Notes: generated by a model not told the origin, from the letters alone. 64,000 bases of DNA from Metridium senile (GCA_949775045.1 OX459102.1:9085738-9149737); one strand, 5' to 3'; counted from the stretch's first letter, positions 44,970 through 56,536 are shown. Numbers and translations: made by a program.

Positions 44970-45202
44970 TATTTTTAAGTTTTGCAGCATATACAGGTTG
45001 AATTGTGAAAACCGAATATTGAATAGTGCTTTCCAACAACACAATGCATTGCATATATATTATGGAATTGTTGGAATTAAAGCACAATTCTTGAATTCTA
45101 ATATATTATATTTTAGCTCGACTCATCAAAATAGTCAAAGTAAGTTAAAAAAGAAGAAGGTCTTAAATTATTCTTATTTTTACATCTTTTTTGTTCATCA
45201 AA

Positions 45203-45274
45203 GGCTCAGTGGTCTAGTGGTATGATTCTCGCTTTGGGTGCGAGAGGCCACGAGTTCGATTCCCGTCTGAGCAC
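45203..45274 (+). tRNA. tRNA-Pro(TGG), two stem changes
   Basis: A replaces G in the T-stem (ACGAG) and A replaces C at position 72 (GAGCAC), so two pairs are lost. Possibly impaired. Confidence 0.7.
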
Positions 45275-45600
45275 AGAAGATGATGTTTTTAGCTAAATTG
45301 CACTTTTGGACAAACATTTTCTATCGAAGCACATTGATTGGTTGAAATACAACTTGAATGCGCTAACGATACATCTGACTTTCTCCATATAAAGAGCGAT
45401 AGTTTAATTATGAGAACATAAAAAATTAAATCTTTTGAAGTGCACAGTAGTTTATATACAATTTTCAGCTTTCTTTACTATTTGCGTTTCATTGCGCGCA
45501 GCAATATTTCTGCAAAATAATATTGTATTTTCTATGACAATGTTTACATTTTTTGATATTTTTGTTGTCAAGGTAACTTTAAGACTAGAATTCTAGCCTT

Positions 45601-45686
45601 CCTTCGATTGCTCAGTTGGTAGAGCGGGGGACTGTAGAGTCAAAGCTGTTATCCCTAGGTCGCTGGTTCAAATCCGGCTCGAAGGA
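45601..45686 (+). tRNA. tRNA-Tyr(GTA) copy 4
   Basis: Intron 45638-45650. T at position 9 (CGATTGCTC) is unique to this copy. First gene of the first 2892-bp tetramer. T5 trailer. Confidence 0.9.
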
Positions 45687-45928
45687 TATTTTTAAGTTTT
45701 GCTGCATAAACAGGTTGAATTGTGAAAACCGAATATTGAATAGTGCTTTCCAACAACGAAATGCATTGCATATATATTATATTATGTAATTGTTGAAATT
45801 AAGCACAATTCTTGAATTATAATATATTAATTATATTTTAGCGCGTACTCATCAAAATAGTCAAAGTAAGTTAAAAAAGAAGAAGGTCTTAAATTAGTCT
45901 GATTTTTACATCTTTTTTGTTCATCAAA

Positions 45929-46000
45929 GGCTCAGTGGTCTAGTGGTATGATTCTCGCTTTGGGTGCGAGAGGCCACGGGTTCGATTCCCGTCTGAGCCC
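45929..46000 (+). tRNA. tRNA-Pro(TGG)
   Basis: Consensus sequence, starting 328 bp after the Tyr start. 3' flank AGGAGATGATG then TTTTT. Confidence 0.97.
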
Positions 46001-46326
46001 AGGAGATGATGTTTTTAGCTAAATTGCACTTTTGGACAAACATTTTCTATCGAAGTGCATTGATTGGTTGAAATGCAACATGAATGCGCTAGCAATACAA
46101 CTGCCTTTCTCCATATAAAGAGCGATAGTTTAATTCTCAGAACGTTAAAAATTACTTCTTTTGAAGTGCACAGTAGTTTATATACAATTTTCAGCTTTCT
46201 TTACTATTTGCGTTTCATTGCGCGCAGCAATATTTCTGCAAAATAATATTGTATTTTCTATGACAATGTTTACATTTTTTGATATTTTTGTTGTCAAGGT
46301 AACTTTAAGACTAGAATTCTAGCCTT

Positions 46327-46412
46327 CCTTCGATAGCTCAGTTGGTAGAGCGGGGGACTGTAGAGTCAAAGCTGTTATCCCTAGGTCGCTGGTTCAAATC
46401 CGGCTCGAAGGA
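46327..46412 (+). tRNA. tRNA-Tyr(GTA) copy 5
   Basis: Consensus; intron 46364-46376; T5 trailer; type a spacer follows. Confidence 0.97.
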
Positions 46413-46657
46413 TATTTTTAAGTTTTGCTGCATAAACAGGTTGAATTGTGAAAACCGAATATTGAATAGTGCTTTCCAACAACGAAATGCATTGCATATA
46501 TTTTATATTATGTAATTGTTGAAATTAAGCACAATTCTTGAATTATAATATATTAATTATATTTTAGCGCGTACTCATCAAAATAGTCAAAGTAAGTTAA
46601 AAAAGAAGAAGGTCTTAATAAATTAGTCTTATTTTTACATCTTTTTTGTTCATCAAA

Positions 46658-46729
46658 GGCTCAGTGGTCTAGTGGTATGATTCTCGCTTTGGGTGCGAGA
46701 GGCCACGGGTTCGATTCCCGTCTGAGCCC
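46658..46729 (+). tRNA. tRNA-Pro(TGG)
   Basis: Consensus; leader contains the CTTAATAAATTAG insertion variant; flank AGGAG. Confidence 0.97.
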
Positions 46730-47056
46730 AGGAGATGATGTTTTTAGCTAAATTGCACTTTTGGACAAACATTTTCTATCGAAGCACATTGATTGGTTGA
46801 AATACAACTTGAATGCGCTAACGATACATCTGACTTTCTCCATATAAAGAGCGATAGTTTAATTATGAGAACATAAAAAATTACTTCTTTTGAAGTGCAC
46901 AGTAGTTAATATACAATTTTCAGCTTCCTTTACCATTTGATTTTCATTGCGCGCAGCAATATTTCTGCAAAATAATATTGTCTTTTCTATGAAAATATTT
47001 ACATTTTTTTATATATTTTCTTGTCAAGGTAACTTTAAGACTAGAATTCTAGCCAT

Positions 47057-47142
47057 CCTTCGATAGCTCAGTTGGTAGAGCGGGGGACTGTAGAGTCAAA
47101 GCTGTTATCCCTAGGTCGCTGGTTCAAATCCGGCTCGAAGGA
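47057..47142 (+). tRNA. tRNA-Tyr(GTA) copy 6
   Basis: Consensus; 5' flank GCCAT instead of GCCTT; intron 47094-47106; type b spacer follows. Confidence 0.97.
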
Positions 47143-47375
47143 TATTTTTAAGTTTTGCTGCATAAACAGGTTGAATTGTGAAAACCGAATATTGAATAGT
47201 GCTTTCCAACAACGAAATGCATTGCATATATATTATGGAATTGTTGGAATTAAAGCACAATTCTTGAATTCTAATATATTATATTTTAGCTCGACTCATC
47301 AAAATAGTCAAAGTAAGTTAAAAAAGAAGAAGGTCTTAAATTAGTCTTATTTTTACATCTTTTTTGTTCATCAAA

Positions 47376-47447
47376 GGCTCAGTGGTCTAGTGGTATGATT
47401 CTCGCTTTGGGTGCGAGAGGCCACGGGTTCGATTCCCGTCTGAGCCC
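47376..47447 (+). tRNA. tRNA-Pro(TGG)
   Basis: Consensus; the trailing T run is six T, one longer than in most units. Confidence 0.97.
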
Positions 47448-47775
47448 AGGAGATGATGTTTTTTAGCTAAATTGCACTTTTGGACAAACATTTTCTATCG
47501 AAACACATTGATTGGTTGAAATGCAACTTGAATGCTCTAACGATACATCTGACTTTCTCCATATAAAGAGCGATAGTTTAATTCTGAGAACATAAAAAAA
47601 TTACTTCTTTTGAAGTGCACAGTAGTTTATATAAAATTTTCAGCTTCCTTTACCATTTGATTTTCATTGCGCGCAGCAATATTTCTGCAAAATAATATTG
47701 TCTTTTCTATGAAAATGTTTACATTTTTTATATATTTTCTTGTCAAGGTAACTTTAAGACTAGAATTCCAGCCTT

Positions 47776-47861
47776 CCTTCGATAGCTCAGTTGGTAGAGC
47801 GGGGGACTGTAGAGTCAAAGCTGTTATCCCTAGGTCGCTGGTTCAAATCCGGCTCGAAGGA
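47776..47861 (+). tRNA. tRNA-Tyr(GTA) copy 7
   Basis: Consensus gene; intron 47813-47825; variant trailer TATATTTATGTTTTG, without the early T5. Confidence 0.97.
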
Positions 47862-48094
47862 TATATTTATGTTTTGCTGCATATACAGGTTGAATTGTGA
47901 AAATGGAATATTGAATAGTGCTTTCCAACAACGAAATGCATTGCATATATATTATGGAATTGTTGGAATTAAAGCACAATTCTTGAATTCTAATATATTA
48001 TATTTTAGCTCGACTCATCAAAATAGTCAAAGTAAGTTAAAAAAGAAGAAGGTCTTAAATTAGTCTGATTTTTACATCTTTTTTGTTCATCAAA

Positions 48095-48166
48095 GGCTCA
48101 GTGGTCTAGTGGTATGATTCTCGCTTTGGGTGCGAGAGGCCACGGGTTCGATTCCCGTCTGAGCCC
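48095..48166 (+). tRNA. tRNA-Pro(TGG)
   Basis: Consensus; 3' flank AGAAGATGATG. Last Pro gene of the first tetramer. Confidence 0.97.
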
Positions 48167-48492
48167 AGAAGATGATGTTTTTAGCTAAATTGCACTTTTG
48201 GACAAACATTTTCTATCGAAGTACATTGATTGGTTGAAATGCAACATGAATGCGCTAGCAATACAACTGCCTTTCTCCATATAAAGAGCGATAGTTTAAT
48301 TCTGAGAACGTTAAAAATTACTTCTTTTGAAGTGCACAGTAGTTTATATACAATTCTCAGCTTTCTCTACTATTTGCGTTTCATTGCGCGCAGCAATATT
48401 TCTGCAAAATAATATTGTATTTTCTATGACAATGTTTACATTTTTTGATATTTTTGTTGTCAAGGTAACTTTAAGACTAGAATTCTAGCCTT

Positions 48493-48578
48493 CCTTCGAT
48501 AGCTCAGTTGGTAGAGCGGGGGACTGTAGAGTCAAAGCTGTTATCCCTAGGTCGCTGGTTCAAATCCGGCTCGAAGGA
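48493..48578 (+). tRNA. tRNA-Tyr(GTA) copy 8
   Basis: Consensus; intron 48530-48542. Start of the second 2892-bp tetramer; equivalent to 45601 but with normal A9. Confidence 0.97.
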
Positions 48579-48820
48579 TATTTTTAAGTTTTGCTGCATA
48601 AACAGGTTGAATTGTGAAAACCGAATATTGAATAGTGCTTTCCAACAACGAAATGCATTGCATATATATTATATTATGTAATTGTTGAAATTAAGCACAA
48701 TTCTTGAATTATAATATATTAATTATATTTTAGCGCGTACTCATCAAAATAGTCAAAGTAAGTTAAAAAAGAAGAAGGTCTTAAATTAGTCTGATTTTTA
48801 CATCTTTTTTGTTCATCAAA

Positions 48821-48892
48821 GGCTCAGTGGTCTAGTGGTATGATTCTCGCTTTGGGTGCGAGAGGCCACGGGTTCGATTCCCGTCTGAGCCC
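48821..48892 (+). tRNA. tRNA-Pro(TGG)
   Basis: Consensus; equivalent to 45929 at +2892. Confidence 0.97.
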
Positions 48893-49218
48893 AGGAGATG
48901 ATGTTTTTAGCTAAATTGCACTTTTGGACAAACATTTTCTATCGAAGTGCATTGATTGGTTGAAATGCAACATGAATGCGCTAGCAATACAACTGCCTTT
49001 CTCCATATAAAGAGCGATAGTTTAATTCTCAGAACGTTAAAAATTACTTCTTTTGAAGTGCACAGTAGTTTATATACAATTTTCAGCTTTCTTTACTATT
49101 TGCGTTTCATTGCGCGCAGCAATATTTCTGCAAAATAATATTGTATTTTCTATGACAATGTTTACATTTTTTGATATTTTTGTTGTCAAGGTAACTTTAA
49201 GACTAGAATTCTAGCCTT

Positions 49219-49304
49219 CCTTCGATAGCTCAGTTGGTAGAGCGGGGGACTGTAGAGTCAAAGCTGTTATCCCTAGGTCGCTGGTTCAAATCCGGCTCGA
49301 AGGA
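49219..49304 (+). tRNA. tRNA-Tyr(GTA) copy 9
   Basis: Consensus; intron 49256-49268; equivalent to 46327. Confidence 0.97.
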
Positions 49305-49549
49305 TATTTTTAAGTTTTGCTGCATAAACAGGTTGAATTGTGAAAACCGAATATTGAATAGTGCTTTCCAACAACGAAATGCATTGCATATATTTTATAT
49401 TATGTAATTGTTGAAATTAAGCACAATTCTTGAATTATAATATATTAATTATATTTTAGCGCGTACTCATCAAAATAGTCAAAGTAAGTTAAAAAAGAAG
49501 AAGGTCTTAATAAATTAGTCTTATTTTTACATCTTTTTTGTTCATCAAA

Positions 49550-49621
49550 GGCTCAGTGGTCTAGTGGTATGATTCTCGCTTTGGGTGCGAGAGGCCACGG
49601 GTTCGATTCCCGTCTGAGCCC
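49550..49621 (+). tRNA. tRNA-Pro(TGG)
   Basis: Consensus; equivalent to 46658, with the same TAATAAATTAG leader. Confidence 0.97.
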
Positions 49622-49948
49622 AGGAGATGATGTTTTTAGCTAAATTGCACTTTTGGACAAACATTTTCTATCGAAGCACATTGATTGGTTGAAATACAAC
49701 TTGAATGCGCTAACGATACATCTGACTTTCTCCATATAAAGAGCGATAGTTTAATTATGAGAACATAAAAAATTACTTCTTTTGAAGTGCACAGTAGTTA
49801 ATATACAATTTTCAGCTTCCTTTACCATTTGATTTTCATTGCGCGCAGCAATATTTCTGCAAAATAATATTGTCTTTTCTATGAAAATATTTACATTTTT
49901 TTATATATTTTCTTGTCAAGGTAACTTTAAGACTAGAATTCTAGCCAT

Positions 49949-50034
49949 CCTTCGATAGCTCAGTTGGTAGAGCGGGGGACTGTAGAGTCAAAGCTGTTAT
50001 CCCTAGGTCGCTGGTTCAAATCCGGCTCGAAGGA
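49949..50034 (+). tRNA. tRNA-Tyr(GTA) copy 10
   Basis: Consensus; GCCAT 5' flank as in 47057; intron 49986-49998. Confidence 0.97.
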
Positions 50035-50267
50035 TATTTTTAAGTTTTGCTGCATAAACAGGTTGAATTGTGAAAACCGAATATTGAATAGTGCTTTCCA
50101 ACAACGAAATGCATTGCATATATATTATGGAATTGTTGGAATTAAAGCACAATTCTTGAATTCTAATATATTATATTTTAGCTCGACTCATCAAAATAGT
50201 CAAAGTAAGTTAAAAAAGAAGAAGGTCTTAAATTAGTCTTATTTTTACATCTTTTTTGTTCATCAAA

Positions 50268-50339
50268 GGCTCAGTGGTCTAGTGGTATGATTCTCGCTTT
50301 GGGTGCGAGAGGCCACGGGTTCGATTCCCGTCTGAGCCC
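50268..50339 (+). tRNA. tRNA-Pro(TGG)
   Basis: Consensus; six-T trailer as in 47376. Confidence 0.97.
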
Positions 50340-50667
50340 AGGAGATGATGTTTTTTAGCTAAATTGCACTTTTGGACAAACATTTTCTATCGAAACACAT
50401 TGATTGGTTGAAATGCAACTTGAATGCTCTAACGATACATCTGACTTTCTCCATATAAAGAGCGATAGTTTAATTCTGAGAACATAAAAAAATTACTTCT
50501 TTTGAAGTGCACAGTAGTTTATATAAAATTTTCAGCTTCCTTTACCATTTGATTTTCATTGCGCGCAGCAATATTTCTGCAAAATAATATTGTCTTTTCT
50601 ATGAAAATGTTTACATTTTTTATATATTTTCTTGTCAAGGTAACTTTAAGACTAGAATTCCAGCCTT

Positions 50668-50753
50668 CCTTCGATAGCTCAGTTGGTAGAGCGGGGGACT
50701 GTAGAGTCAAAGCTGTTATCCCTAGGTCGCTGGTTCAAATCCGGCTCGAAGGA
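50668..50753 (+). tRNA. tRNA-Tyr(GTA) copy 11
   Basis: Consensus; variant trailer without T5, as in 47776; intron 50705-50717. Confidence 0.97.
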
Positions 50754-50986
50754 TATATTTATGTTTTGCTGCATATACAGGTTGAATTGTGAAAATGGAA
50801 TATTGAATAGTGCTTTCCAACAACGAAATGCATTGCATATATATTATGGAATTGTTGGAATTAAAGCACAATTCTTGAATTCTAATATATTATATTTTAG
50901 CTCGACTCATCAAAATAGTCAAAGTAAGTTAAAAAAGAAGAAGGTCTTAAATTAGTCTGATTTTTACATCTTTTTTGTTCATCAAA

Positions 50987-51058
50987 GGCTCAGTGGTCTA
51001 GTGGTATGATTCTCGCTTTGGGTGCGAGAGGCCACGGGTTCGATTCCCGTCTGAGCCC
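50987..51058 (+). tRNA. tRNA-Pro(TGG)
   Basis: Consensus; flank AGGAG, whereas its counterpart at 48095 has AGAAG. Confidence 0.97.
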
Positions 51059-51384
51059 AGGAGATGATGTTTTTAGCTAAATTGCACTTTTGGACAAACA
51101 TTTTCTATCGAAGTGCATTGATTGGTTGAAATGCAACATGAATGCGCTAGCAATACAACTGCCTTTCTCCATATAAAGAGCGATAGTTTAATTCTCAGAA
51201 CGTTAAAAATTACTTCTTTTGAAGTGCACAGTAGTTTATATACAATTTTCAGCTTTCTTTACTATTTGCGTTTCATTGCGCGCAGCAATATTTCTGCAAA
51301 ATAATATTGTATTTTCTATGACAATGTTTACATTTTTTGATATTTTTGTTGTCAAGGTAACTTTAAGACTAGAATTCTAGCCTT

Positions 51385-51470
51385 CCTTCGATAGCTCAGT
51401 TGGTAGAGCGGGGGACTGTAGAGTCAAAGCTGTTATCCCTAGGTCGCTGGTTCAAATCCGGCTCGAAGGA
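51385..51470 (+). tRNA. tRNA-Tyr(GTA) copy 12
   Basis: Consensus; intron 51422-51434; 729-bp type a unit follows. Confidence 0.97.
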
Positions 51471-51715
51471 TATTTTTAAGTTTTGCTGCATAAACAGGTT
51501 GAATTGTGAAAACCGAATATTGAATAGTGCTTTCCAACAACGAAATGCATTGCATATATATTATATTATGTAATTGTTGAAATTAAGCACAATTCTTGAA
51601 TTATAATATATTAATTATATTTTAGCGCGTACTCATCAAAATAGTCAAAGTAAGTTAAAAAAGAAGAAGGTCTTAATAAATTAGTCTGATTTTTACATCT
51701 TTTTTGTTCATCAAA

Positions 51716-51787
51716 GGCTCAGTGGTCTAGTGGTATGATTCTCGCTTTGGGTGCGAGAGGCCACGGGTTCGATTCCCGTCTGAGCCC
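51716..51787 (+). tRNA. tRNA-Pro(TGG)
   Basis: Consensus; leader combines TAATAAATTAG with GTCTGAT. Confidence 0.97.
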
Positions 51788-52113
51788 AGGAGATGATGTT
51801 TTTAGCTAAATTGCACTTTTGGACAAACATTTTCTATCGAAGTGCATTGATTGGTTGAAATGCAACATGAATGCGCTAGCAATACAACTGCCTTTCTCCA
51901 TATAAAGAGCGATAGTTTAATTCTCAGAACGTTAAAAATTACTTCTTTTGAAGTGCACAGTAGTTTATATACAATTTTCAGCTTTCTTTACTATTTGCGT
52001 TTCATTGCGCGCAGCAATATTTCTGCAAAATAATATTGTATTTTCTATGACAATGTTTACATTTTTTGATATTTTTGTTGTCAAGGTAACTTTAAGACTA
52101 GAATTCTAGCCTT

Positions 52114-52199
52114 CCTTCGATAGCTCAGTTGGTAGAGCGGGGGACTGTAGAGTCAAAGCTGTTTTCCCTAGGTCGCTGGTTCAAATCCGGCTCGAAGGA
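52114..52199 (+). tRNA. tRNA-Tyr(GTA) copy 13, T38 variant
   Basis: Position 52164, the first base after the intron (52151-52163), is T instead of A (GTTTTCCCTA). This changes position 38 or the 3' splice-site context. First of two such copies. Confidence 0.92.
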
Positions 52200-52444
52200 T
52201 ATTTTTAAGTTTTGCTGCATAAACAGGTTGAATTGTGAAAACCGAATATTGAATAGTGCTTTCCAACAACGAAATGCATTGCATATATATTATATTATGT
52301 AATTGTTGAAATTAAGCACAATTCTTGAATTATAATATATTAATTATATTTTAGCGCGTACTCATCAAAATAGTCAAAGTAAGTTAAAAAAGAAGAAGGT
52401 CTTAATAAATTAGTCTTATTTTTACATCTTTTTTGTTCATCAAA

Positions 52445-52516
52445 GGCTCAGTGGTCTAGTGGTATGATTCTCGCTTTGGGTGCGAGAGGCCACGGGTTCG
52501 ATTCCCGTCTGAGCCC
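52445..52516 (+). tRNA. tRNA-Pro(TGG)
   Basis: Consensus; AGAAG flank; within the first 1446-bp dimer. Confidence 0.97.
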
Positions 52517-52842
52517 AGAAGATGATGTTTTTAGCTAAATTGCACTTTTGGACAAACATTTTCTATCGAAGTACATTGATTGGTTGAAATGCAACATGAA
52601 TGCGCTAGCAATACAACTGCCTTTCTCCATATAAAGAGCGATAGTTTAATTCTCAGAACGTTAAAAATTACTTCTTTTGAAGTGCACAGTAGTTTATATA
52701 CAATTCTCAGCTTTCTCTACTATTTGCGTTTCATTGCGCGCAGCAATATTTCTGCAAAATAATATTGTATTTTCTATGACAATGTTTACATTTTTTGATA
52801 TTTTTGTTGTCAAGGTAACTTTAAGACTAGAATTCCAGCCTT

Positions 52843-52928
52843 CCTTCGATAGCTCAGTTGGTAGAGCGGGGGACTGTAGAGTCAAAGCTGTTATCCCTAG
52901 GTCGCTGGTTCAAATCCGGCTCGAAGGA
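52843..52928 (+). tRNA. tRNA-Tyr(GTA) copy 14
   Basis: Consensus; variant trailer; intron 52880-52892. Confidence 0.97.
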
Positions 52929-53161
52929 TATATTTATGTTTTGCTGCATATACAGGTTGAATTGTGAAAACCGAATATTGAATAGTGCTTTCCAACAACG
53001 AAATGCATTGCATATATATTATGGAATTGTTGGAATTAAAGCACAATTCTTGAATTCTAATATATTATATTTTAGCTCGACTCATCAAAATAGTCAAAGT
53101 AAGTTAAAAAAGAAGAAGGTCTTAAATTAGTCTGATTTTTACATCTTTTTTGTTCATCAAA

Positions 53162-53233
53162 GGCTCAGTGGTCTAGTGGTATGATTCTCGCTTTGGGTGC
53201 GAGAGGCCACGGGTTCGATTCCCGTCTGAGCCC
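53162..53233 (+). tRNA. tRNA-Pro(TGG)
   Basis: Consensus; AGGAG flank. Confidence 0.97.
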
Positions 53234-53559
53234 AGGAGATGATGTTTTTAGCTAAATTGCACTTTTGGACAAACATTTTCTATCGAAGTGCATTGATTGG
53301 TTGAAATGCAACATGAATGCGCTAGCAATACAACTGCCTTTCTCCATATAAAGAGCGATAGTTTAATTCTCAGAACGTTAAAAATTACTTCTTTTGAAGT
53401 GCACAGTAGTTTATATACAATTTTCAGCTTTCTTTACTATTTGCGTTTCATTGCGCGCAGCAATATTTCTGCAAAATAATATTGTATTTTCTATGACAAT
53501 GTTTACATTTTTTGATATTTTTGTTGTCAAGGTAACTTTAAGACTAGAATTCTAGCCTT

Positions 53560-53645
53560 CCTTCGATAGCTCAGTTGGTAGAGCGGGGGACTGTAGAGTC
53601 AAAGCTGTTTTCCCTAGGTCGCTGGTTCAAATCCGGCTCGAAGGA
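53560..53645 (+). tRNA. tRNA-Tyr(GTA) copy 15, T38 variant
   Basis: The same A-to-T change directly after the intron as in 52114, exactly 1446 bp further on; intron 53597-53609. Confidence 0.92.
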
Positions 53646-53890
53646 TATTTTTAAGTTTTGCTGCATAAACAGGTTGAATTGTGAAAACCGAATATTGAAT
53701 AGTGCTTTCCAACAACGAAATGCATTGCATATATATTATATTATGTAATTGTTGAAATTAAGCACAATTCTTGAATTATAATATATTAATTATATTTTAG
53801 CGCGTACTCATCAAAATAGTCAAAGTAAGTTAAAAAAGAAGAAGGTCTTAATAAATTAGTCTTATTTTTACATCTTTTTTGTTCATCAAA

Positions 53891-53962
53891 GGCTCAGTGG
53901 TCTAGTGGTATGATTCTCGCTTTGGGTGCGAGAGGCCACGGGTTCGATTCCCGTCTGAGCCC
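53891..53962 (+). tRNA. tRNA-Pro(TGG)
   Basis: Consensus; equivalent to 52445. Confidence 0.97.
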
Positions 53963-54288
53963 AGAAGATGATGTTTTTAGCTAAATTGCACTTTTGGACA
54001 AACATTTTCTATCGAAGTACATTGATTGGTTGAAATGCAACATGAATGCGCTAGCAATACAACTGCCTTTCTCCATATAAAGAGCGATAGTTTAATTCTC
54101 AGAACGTTAAAAATTACTTCTTTTGAAGTGCACAGTAGTTTATATACAATTCTCAGCTTTCTCTACTATTTGCGTTTCATTGCGCGCAGCAATATTTCTG
54201 CAAAATAATATTGTATTTTCTATGACAATGTTTACATTTTTTGATATTTTTGTTGTCAAGGTAACTTTAAGACTAGAATTCCAGCCTT

Positions 54289-54374
54289 CCTTCGATAGCT
54301 CAGTTGGTAGAGCGGGGGACTGTAGAGTCAAAGCTGTTATCCCTAGGTCGCTGGTTCAAATCCGGCTCGAAGGA
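54289..54374 (+). tRNA. tRNA-Tyr(GTA) copy 16
   Basis: Consensus; variant trailer; equivalent to 52843; intron 54326-54338. Confidence 0.97.
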
Positions 54375-54607
54375 TATATTTATGTTTTGCTGCATATACA
54401 GGTTGAATTGTGAAAACCGAATATTGAATAGTGCTTTCCAACAACGAAATGCATTGCATATATATTATGGAATTGTTGGAATTAAAGCACAATTCTTGAA
54501 TTCTAATATATTATATTTTAGCTCGACTCATCAAAATAGTCAAAGTAAGTTAAAAAAGAAGAAGGTCTTAAATTAGTCTGATTTTTACATCTTTTTTGTT
54601 CATCAAA

Positions 54608-54679
54608 GGCTCAGTGGTCTAGTGGTATGATTCTCGCTTTGGGTGCGAGAGGCCACGGGTTCGATTCCCGTCTGAGCCC
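54608..54679 (+). tRNA. tRNA-Pro(TGG)
   Basis: Consensus; equivalent to 53162. Confidence 0.97.
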
Positions 54680-55005
54680 AGGAGATGATGTTTTTAGCTA
54701 AATTGCACTTTTGGACAAACATTTTCTATCGAAGTGCATTGATTGGTTGAAATGCAACATGAATGCGCTAGCAATACAACTGCCTTTCTCCATATAAAGA
54801 GCGATAGTTTAATTCTCAGAACGTTAAAAATTACTTCTTTTGAAGTGCACAGTAGTTTATATACAATTTTCAGCTTTCTTTACTATTTGCGTTTCATTGC
54901 GCGCAGCAATATTTCTGCAAAATAATATTGTATTTTCTATGACAATGTTTACATTTTTTGATATTTTTGTTGTCAAGGTAACTTTAAGACTAGAATTCTA
55001 GCCTT

Positions 55006-55091
55006 CCTTCGATAGCTCAGTTGGTAGAGCGGGGGACTGTAGAGTCAAAGCTGTTATCCCTAGGTCGCTGGTTCAAATCCGGCTCGAAGGA
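55006..55091 (+). tRNA. tRNA-Tyr(GTA) copy 17
   Basis: Consensus; T5 trailer with type b spacer; intron 55043-55055. Confidence 0.97.
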
Positions 55092-55324
55092 TATTTTTAA
55101 GTTTTGCTGCATAAACAGGTTGAATTGTGAAAACCGAATATTGAATAGTGCTTTCCAACAACGAAATGCATTGCATATATATTATGGAATTGTTGGAATT
55201 AAAGCACAATTCTTGAATTCTAATATATTATATTTTAGCTCGACTCATCAAAATAGTCAAAGTAAGTTAAAAAAGAAGAAGGTCTTAAATTAGTCTGATT
55301 TTTACATCTTTTTTGTTCATCAAA

Positions 55325-55396
55325 GGCTCAGTGGTCTAGTGGTATGATTCTCGCTTTGGGTGCGAGAGGCCACGGGTTCGATTCCCGTCTGAGCCC
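55325..55396 (+). tRNA. tRNA-Pro(TGG)
   Basis: Consensus; AGAAG flank. Confidence 0.97.
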
Positions 55397-55722
55397 AGAA
55401 GATGATGTTTTTAGCTAAATTGCACTTTTGGACAAACATTTTCTATCGAAGTGCATTGATTGGTTGAAATGCAACATGAATGCGCTAGCAATACAACTGC
55501 CTTTCTCCATATAAAGAGCGATAGTTTAATTCTCAGAACGTTAAAAATTACTTCTTTTGAAGTGCACAGTAGTTTATATACAATTTTCAGCTTTCTTTAC
55601 TATTTGCGTTTCATTGCGCGCAGCAATATTTCTGCAAAATAATATTGTATTTTCTATGACAATGTTTACATTTTTTGATATTTTTGTTGTCAAGGTAACT
55701 TTAAGACTAGAATTCTAGCCTT

Positions 55723-55808
55723 CCTTCGATAGCTCAGTTGGTAGAGCGGGGGACTGTAGAGTCAAAGCTGTTATCCCTAGGTCGCTGGTTCAAATCCGGC
55801 TCGAAGGA
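55723..55808 (+). tRNA. tRNA-Tyr(GTA) copy 18
   Basis: Consensus; 728-bp unit follows; intron 55760-55772. Confidence 0.97.
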
Positions 55809-56053
55809 TATTTTTAAGTTTTGCTGCATAAACAGGTTGAATTGTGAAAACCGAATATTGAATAGTGCTTTCCAACAACGAAATGCATTGCATATATATT
55901 ATATTATGTAATTGTTGAAATTAAGCACAATTCTTGAATTATAATATATTAATTATATTTTAGCGCGTACTCATCAAAATAGTCAAAGTAAGTTAAAAAA
56001 GAAGAAGGTCTTAATAAATTAGTCTTATTTTTACATCTTTTTTGTTCATCAAA

Positions 56054-56125
56054 GGCTCAGTGGTCTAGTGGTATGATTCTCGCTTTGGGTGCGAGAGGCC
56101 ACGGGTTCGATTCCCGTCTGAGCCC
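56054..56125 (+). tRNA. tRNA-Pro(TGG)
   Basis: Consensus; the flank AAGAG and the following spacer (TTTTTGACAAAC, ACATAACAAATAC) are shared only with 58942. Confidence 0.97.
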
Positions 56126-56450
56126 AAGAGATGATGTTTTTAGCTAAATTGCACTTTTTGACAAACATTTTCTATCGAAGTACATTGATTGGTTGAAATG
56201 CAACATGAATGCGCTAGCAATACAACTGCCTTTCTCCATATAAAGAGCGATAGTTTAATTCTGAGAACATAACAAATACTTTCTTTTAAGTACACAGTAG
56301 TTTGTATACAATTTTCAGCTTCTTTTACTATTTGCGTTTCATTGCGCGCAGCAATATTTCTGCAAAATAATATTGTATTTTCTATGACAATGTTTACATT
56401 TTTTGATATTTTTGTTGTCAAGGTAACTTTAAGACTAGAATTCTAGCCTT

Positions 56451-56536
56451 CCTTCGATAGCTCAGTTGGTAGAGCGGGGGACTGTAGAGTCAAAGCTGTT
56501 ATCCCTAGGTCGCTGGTTCAAATCCGGCTCGAAGGA
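56451..56536 (+). tRNA. tRNA-Tyr(GTA) copy 19
   Basis: Consensus; variant trailer; intron 56488-56500. Confidence 0.97.
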
